Shown here: one piece after another, positions 34,108 to 37,741 of the stretch
How the letters are laid out: each line of letters begins with the position of its first letter
Numbering within the stretch: position 1 is the stretch's first letter
Assembly: GCA_964445645.1 (NCBI GenBank)
Contig: CAYULH010000044.1
Location: 1-37,741, forward strand
DNA length: 37,741 nucleotides
Source: Aureispira sp964445645
GTDB lineage: Bacteria; Bacteroidota; Bacteroidia; Chitinophagales; Saprospiraceae
Direction of reading: 5' to 3'
Made by a program: the position numbers and the translations under genes
The notes under the pieces: model-generated
What the model was told of the DNA's origin: nothing
Seen by the model: only the letters and a program-made list of their open reading frames with translations
Databases searched by the model: none

Positions 34108-35133
34108 TTAAAGAATGATTTCCTTGCCACCATTTTTGATCGATTGTTGGGAAGCTTCCAATAATTGAACCACTTGCCGCCCCGACCAAGCACTAGACAA
34201 GGGTGCTACCTGATGGAGAATAGCATGGATAAAATCAGCCGCTACGCCTGCCAATGCCTCTTTGAGTGGCACTTTGGGAATGTGTATGTCCCCTACCCTA
34301 TAATCCACCAATACTTTTCGTTTGTCCTCATCGCTGCGCCGCTCCGTGTAGTGATAACGGGTGTCGTATACCCTGATTTTTTCCGTTGGCTCCGTATCGT
34401 CAAACACAATCATTTTCTCATCGCCCCCAATCAAAAACTTACGAATCTTGACTGGCGATGTCCAAGAACAATTAAAATGTGCAATTCTATTGCTTTGATA
34501 ATTGACCGTGAGATAAGCAATATTTTCTATGCCATTATTGGTATGAGAAATGCCTGTGGCTTGAACACTATAAGGGGCTTCCTTGACCAAGTGTTGCAAA
34601 ATAGAAATATCATGGGGGGCCAAATCCCACAGCACATTCACATCGGGCTGAAACAAACCCAAATTAATTCTGGTAGAATCAATGTATTGCAAGTTACCAA
34701 TTTTACCCTCATCTACATAGTCCTTGATAATTTCCACTGCCCCCGTATACAAATAAGTATGATCCACCATCAAGGTCAATTTTCGTTGGGTAGCTATTTC
34801 TATTAGAATATCCGCTTCCTTTACAGAAGTAACCATAGGCTTTTCTACTAGTACATGCTTGCCTGCCTCTAGGGCAGCTTTGGCCAATTCAAAGTGGGTA
34901 AAAACAGGTGTGGCAATAACCACCGCATCAATTTGGGTATCTCTAATTACCTCCAAGGCTTGTGTACTGGTGTGAATAGCTGGATATTGTTGCTTCAATT
35001 GTTGCAGGCGTTCTGGGCGAGCATCTACCACACAGCGCACATTTGCGTGAGGATGTGCTTCAAAATTGCGTACCAAGTTGGGCCCCCAATATCCAAAGCC
35101 AATAACGGCGATCTGCAAAGGCTTTTGCATCAT
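34108..35133 (-). CDS. Gfo/Idh/MocA-family oxidoreductase
   Basis: This 341-residue NAD(P)-dependent dehydrogenase likely acts on a nucleotide sugar or sugar. Rossmann motif GFGYWG (12-17) comes first. The family EKP motif (Glu97-Lys98-Pro99 in HVLVEKPM) and the catalytic D170-LAP-H174 of LWDLAPHDIS follow. The family includes enzymes of activated-sugar biosynthesis such as WlbA/WbpB. It is first in the four-gene minus-strand operon, so it may supply an oxidised or aminated sugar for the glycosyltransferases. No perfect promoter upstream was found on its strand. Confidence 0.85.
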   Translation of the reverse strand: MMQKPLQIAVIGFGYWGPNLVRNFEAHPHANVRCVVDARPERLQQLKQQYPAIHTSTQALEVIRDTQIDAVVIATPVFTHFELAKAALEAGKHVLVEKPMVTSVKEADILIEIATQRKLTLMVDHTYLYTGAVEIIKDYVDEGKIGNLQYIDSTRINLGLFQPDVNVLWDLAPHDISILQHLVKEAPYSVQATGISHTNNGIENIAYLTVNYQSNRIAHFNCSWTSPVKIRKFLIGGDEKMIVFDDTEPTEKIRVYDTRYHYTERRSDEDKRKVLVDYRVGDIHIPKVPLKEALAGVAADFIHAILHQVAPLSSAWSGRQVVQLLEASQQSIKNGGKEIIL

Positions 35134-35520
35134 TTATAGTTGAAATAGTCTACGAATAACCACAAAGTAACAGCTTATTTTTGGCTCCTGATGCAATTGT
35201 AGTCCTTTAATCTATTTTTTGTACCGCTTAGAATAGCATTGCTAAAATTCTAAGGCAAAAAATGTTTGTATAGGAACCTATTTCCTTTTATTTTTGTACA
35301 TCTTACATAAGAATGACCCAAACACCCCAACAAAACATCATGCAACTTTAGCAGACTGTTTTCCTATTAAAAAAATAAAACACGACTTTGCTATTCACAA
35401 ACCGAAGAAAAAAGACATTAAATAAGTAGCATCTAGTCTTAAAACATAGATTTAGCTATCCCAACCTAATAGAAGTTTATAGTAGAACTTCCTTTTAAAT
35501 ATTATCAACAACCAACAACA
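35134..35520. other. Divergent intergenic region before the DUF4836-like gene
   Basis: No gene is seen in these 387 bases. The only strong signal is a plus-strand promoter at 35266-35296. It implies a leader of about 220 bases, AT-rich and without a strong terminator. A second near match, TAGATTTA at 35447-35454, lacks a TTG at the right distance. Confidence 0.45.
35266..35296 (+). promoter_or_regulatory. Candidate promoter of the DUF4836-like gene
   Basis: TTTG/TTG (35266-35268), a 20-base spacer and TATTTTTG (35289-35296) match TTG-N20-TAnnTTTG. The start would be near 35302, leaving a leader of about 220 bases before the ATG. Confidence 0.5.
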
Positions 35521-37374
35521 ATGATTAAAAATTTTGCACTAACACTATTGGCCCTATTATGGACCTCTATGGCCTTTTCCCAACAATCAACGATGCAACG
35601 CTTTATTGACAAAGAACAAGTTGTTTTTGTCATGAACATGCACCCCGGCTCGACCTACGATAAACTCAATAAAGAGACCAAAGATAAGTATAAAATCAAC
35701 GAGGTGATTGCCCCAATGCTTCTTCAATTTGCAGGCGGCCAACCCTCCGAAGAATTGGTAAAAAAAGTAGCCGCTCAATTGGAAGATCCAAGCAAAGTGG
35801 GCATCAATATCAAAGATGATGTTTATATGTGGGGACAACGCCCTACTACACGCTCTGAGGAGTTGTACAAATCATCTGATGTCAATGTGATGATGGTTAA
35901 TACCGTTATTCCTGTTACCAATAGCAAGAAATTTGAGAGTTTTCTAGAAGAAATCATGTCCGCAGACAGCAAAAAAGATATTGTTACCAAAGGTAAGAAT
36001 TCTATGGTTTTGAGAAACGATGTGATTGCTACTTGGAATAGTGAGCGTGTTATTATTGCGGGTACAACCATGGAACACAATTTCTTTGAAGACTATGACG
36101 AGTACAAAATGCGTCGCAGCAGTGCCTTGACCATGCACGTAGAAGACTTAATCAAACTAGACCCCAAACAATCATTGGAAGGCGACAAGAGTTTTGCAGC
36201 TTCGTTAGATAAAGAAGCGGATATGAGCTTTTGGGCAGATTATGGCAATTTGATAATGGATCCTAGTATGATGCCTAGAGAAGCCCGTGGTTTGTTTGAA
36301 GCCTTATCCAAACTAACTGACAAAACTATTTTTACAGGTCAAGGATACTTCAAGCAAGGAGAGGCACAGATCAAGACTTCTATGTCTATGAACGAAAGCA
36401 TGAAGCGGGTAACCGATGCGGCTTATGGCAAAGGGGGCATGAACAAAAAGTTCTTCAAGTACATTGACAAAACCAACCTAATGGGCTTGTATACCTTCTC
36501 TATGGATTTGAAAGGGTTTATGATGACCTACGGCCAAGAAATTCACCGTGTACTCAAAGAGCAAGATACCAAGGAGACCCGTATAGCCATGAATTTGATG
36601 GATATTGTAGATATTTTCTTGGATGAAGAAGAAACCTACGAATTGCTCACTGGTGATATGATGATTGCCTTGACGGATATGCGTGTAACCAAGCGTGAGG
36701 TATCGGATTTTCAATACAACGAAGAAACCAATGACTGGGAAGAGCAAACCGAAATGGTCGAAGAAGTGATGCCTGTTATGAATTTGATGATGGCCTATGG
36801 CAATGAAACCAATATTCGCCACTTTATTGATTTGGCAGTAAATGTAGGTGGATTGGAGAAAAAACAAGAAGGCGTTTGGATTGTTCCTGAAATCAAAGAA
36901 AAAGCCGGTACAGAAGTCTTCATCATTCTCACCGATGGTATTCTAATGATAACTAACGATGACCAAGTAGCCAAAAACCTCAAAGGCTTTCCTGCTTCTA
37001 AGCAATTGCCTGCCGCTACTGTCAATGAATGGTCGGGCTATGTGATGTATGCTATGTTGGATGCCACCAAAATTAGTGAAGTGGCCCAAAAGGCTTATGC
37101 CAAACAAGAAGGGGGCGTACCTAATGAAATCATGGAATTGGAAAAAGTATTGGACAAAATCGAAGTCAAAAGCATGAGTCCAGAAAACGAAGGTTTCCAA
37201 AACAACTTGTATGTAAAACTCAAGGACAAAAATACCAATGCCCTACAGTTTATCCTAGACAATGCCGAAAAAATGATGACAGGTGGCCGTAGTTCTTCGT
37301 CTCATGAGGAAAAAGAACCCGAAGAAAAATACGAAGATGTAGAGGAAGAAGAAGAAGGCGTAAAACGTCTGTAA
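35521..37374 (+). CDS. Large exported DUF4836-like protein
   Basis: This 617-residue protein has a signal peptide (MIKNFALTLLALLWTSMAFS, cleavage near residue 20). The mature part resembles the DUF4836 family of Bacteroidota cell-envelope proteins. It opens with FIDKEQVVFVMNMHPGSTYDKL, has a region around DVYMWGQRP, and alternates alpha and beta segments with many Met and Asp/Glu residues. It ends in a strongly acidic tail (EEKEPEEKYEDVEEEEEG). No lipobox is seen, so it is probably periplasmic. Function unknown; the DUF4836 assignment is moderately sure. A strong terminator follows and the nearest gene upstream is divergent. Confidence 0.8.
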   Translation: MIKNFALTLLALLWTSMAFSQQSTMQRFIDKEQVVFVMNMHPGSTYDKLNKETKDKYKINEVIAPMLLQFAGGQPSEELVKKVAAQLEDPSKVGINIKDDVYMWGQRPTTRSEELYKSSDVNVMMVNTVIPVTNSKKFESFLEEIMSADSKKDIVTKGKNSMVLRNDVIATWNSERVIIAGTTMEHNFFEDYDEYKMRRSSALTMHVEDLIKLDPKQSLEGDKSFAASLDKEADMSFWADYGNLIMDPSMMPREARGLFEALSKLTDKTIFTGQGYFKQGEAQIKTSMSMNESMKRVTDAAYGKGGMNKKFFKYIDKTNLMGLYTFSMDLKGFMMTYGQEIHRVLKEQDTKETRIAMNLMDIVDIFLDEEETYELLTGDMMIALTDMRVTKREVSDFQYNEETNDWEEQTEMVEEVMPVMNLMMAYGNETNIRHFIDLAVNVGGLEKKQEGVWIVPEIKEKAGTEVFIILTDGILMITNDDQVAKNLKGFPASKQLPAATVNEWSGYVMYAMLDATKISEVAQKAYAKQEGGVPNEIMELEKVLDKIEVKSMSPENEGFQNNLYVKLKDKNTNALQFILDNAEKMMTGGRSSSSHEEKEPEEKYEDVEEEEEGVKRL

Positions 37375-37420
37375 TTCCAGCGCTTGAAGTGGCTTTAGAA
37401 CTTCATCAAAATAACTTACA

Positions 37421-37455
37421 AAAAGCAGTTTGTTCTATGAGCAAACTGCTTTTTT
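37421..37455 (+). terminator. Terminator of the DUF4836-like gene
   Basis: AGCAGTTTG (37424-37432) and CAAACTGCT (37442-37450) form a perfect 9-bp stem with a 9-base loop. A tract of five to six T follows on the plus strand and an A tract precedes, so it can work in both directions. Confidence 0.8.
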
Positions 37456-37530
37456 ATGTTTTATCCAAGCTTTTAACAAAACAGCAACTAAACACTATTA
37501 TAAATCGTTGTATATTGTAATACTTCGTGG

Positions 37531-37633
37531 ATTAGCTCGCTTCGCTCGTGAGCTCACCTACGGTTCGGTTTTTTACTTTTTTTACACTCGCAAAGCGATC
37601 TGACTTAGTTTGTACAGTGTACAGACTAATCAG
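37531..37633. repeat. Palindrome-rich GC patch in the right-hand gene-free tail
   Basis: Between the terminator and the window end no gene is seen. GTGAGCTCAC (37548-37557) is a perfect 10-bp palindrome next to GCTCGCTTCGCTCG. An imperfect hairpin at 37600-37633 pairs CTGACTTAGTTTGTAC with GTACAGACTAATCAG around AGT. ACTTCGTG and GAGCTCA recall the right half of palindromic element copy 1, but the match is too weak to call a third copy. Confidence 0.4.
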
Positions 37634-37652
37634 TAAGCTAAAAAAGCATCTT

Positions 37653-37724
37653 GTATCTAATTGATTATCAGCCTTTTATGATTTTAGTTTATTTTCTGTA
37701 ATAAACTGATAATCAATTAGATAC
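37653..37724. repeat. Perfect 19-bp inverted repeat
   Basis: GTATCTAATTGATTATCAG (37653-37671) and CTGATAATCAATTAGATAC (37706-37724) are exact inverted copies around a 34-base AT-rich spacer. It could be a short foldback element, an operator, or the edge of a mobile element continuing past the window. Confidence 0.7.
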
Positions 37725-37741
37725 GATTTCCAACGAAGTAA

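Noticed and set aside
1..37741. CRISPR array or prophage
   Set aside because: No regularly spaced direct repeats, and no cas, integrase, capsid, portal or terminase genes were seen.

Overview
The window looks like chromosomal DNA of a low-GC member of the Bacteroidota. Evidence: a hybrid two-component system carrying periplasmic propeller repeats and an AraC-type output domain, a type-B ribosomal protein L31, DUF6438- and DUF4836-like proteins, weak Shine-Dalgarno signals, and at least five upstream sites fitting the Bacteroidota sigma consensus TTG-N18-20-TAnnTTTG (rpsO, tRNA-Cys, efp, the ABC-3C operon, the 35.3 kb region). A Saprospiria- or Cytophagia-like organism is my guess; the sequence shown does not settle the genus.

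Layout. 1-1.0 kb: an upstream terminator and a lone NUMOD4/HNH-type gene. 1.0-7.0 kb: a block bracketed by two copies, in opposite orientation, of a palindromic MITE-like element (1044-1225 and 6820-6979). The block holds GDP-fucose synthesis (gmd, fcl) on the plus strand, facing a family 2 glycosyltransferase and three tandem paralogous membrane proteins on the minus strand. 7.1-11.8 kb: a small tail-anchored protein and a 1337-residue hybrid two-component regulator. 12-14.7 kb: the efp-accB-accC cluster (translation factor plus acetyl-CoA carboxylase subunits). 14.9-19.5 kb: a polysaccharide deacetylase-like protein, a one-repeat voltage-gated cation channel with a Cav-like filter, tRNA-Cys, a DUF6438 protein and a membrane protein. 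19.6-26.2 kb: housekeeping genes rpsO, pnp, dnaA, a Tat-exported metallophosphatase and rpmE2. 26.4-29.3 kb: a compact, AT-rich three-gene ABC-three-component (ABC-3C) conflict operon made of a SMEK-domain protein, a small middle component and a DUF2326-type ABC ATPase. 29.3-35.1 kb: a four-gene glycan/lipid-carrier operon (Gfo/Idh dehydrogenase, GT2, a GT2-GT39-TPR fusion, a methyltransferase). 35.3-37.7 kb: a large exported DUF4836-like protein, then a gene-free tail with several inverted repeats.

The ABC-3C operon is the best candidate for a defence or conflict system. Its own promoter sits just upstream and fixes the first start codon at 26430. The two palindromic elements and the short promoter-terminator unit upstream of gmd are the least explained structures. 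Functions are inferred from motif recognition only; no database search was run.
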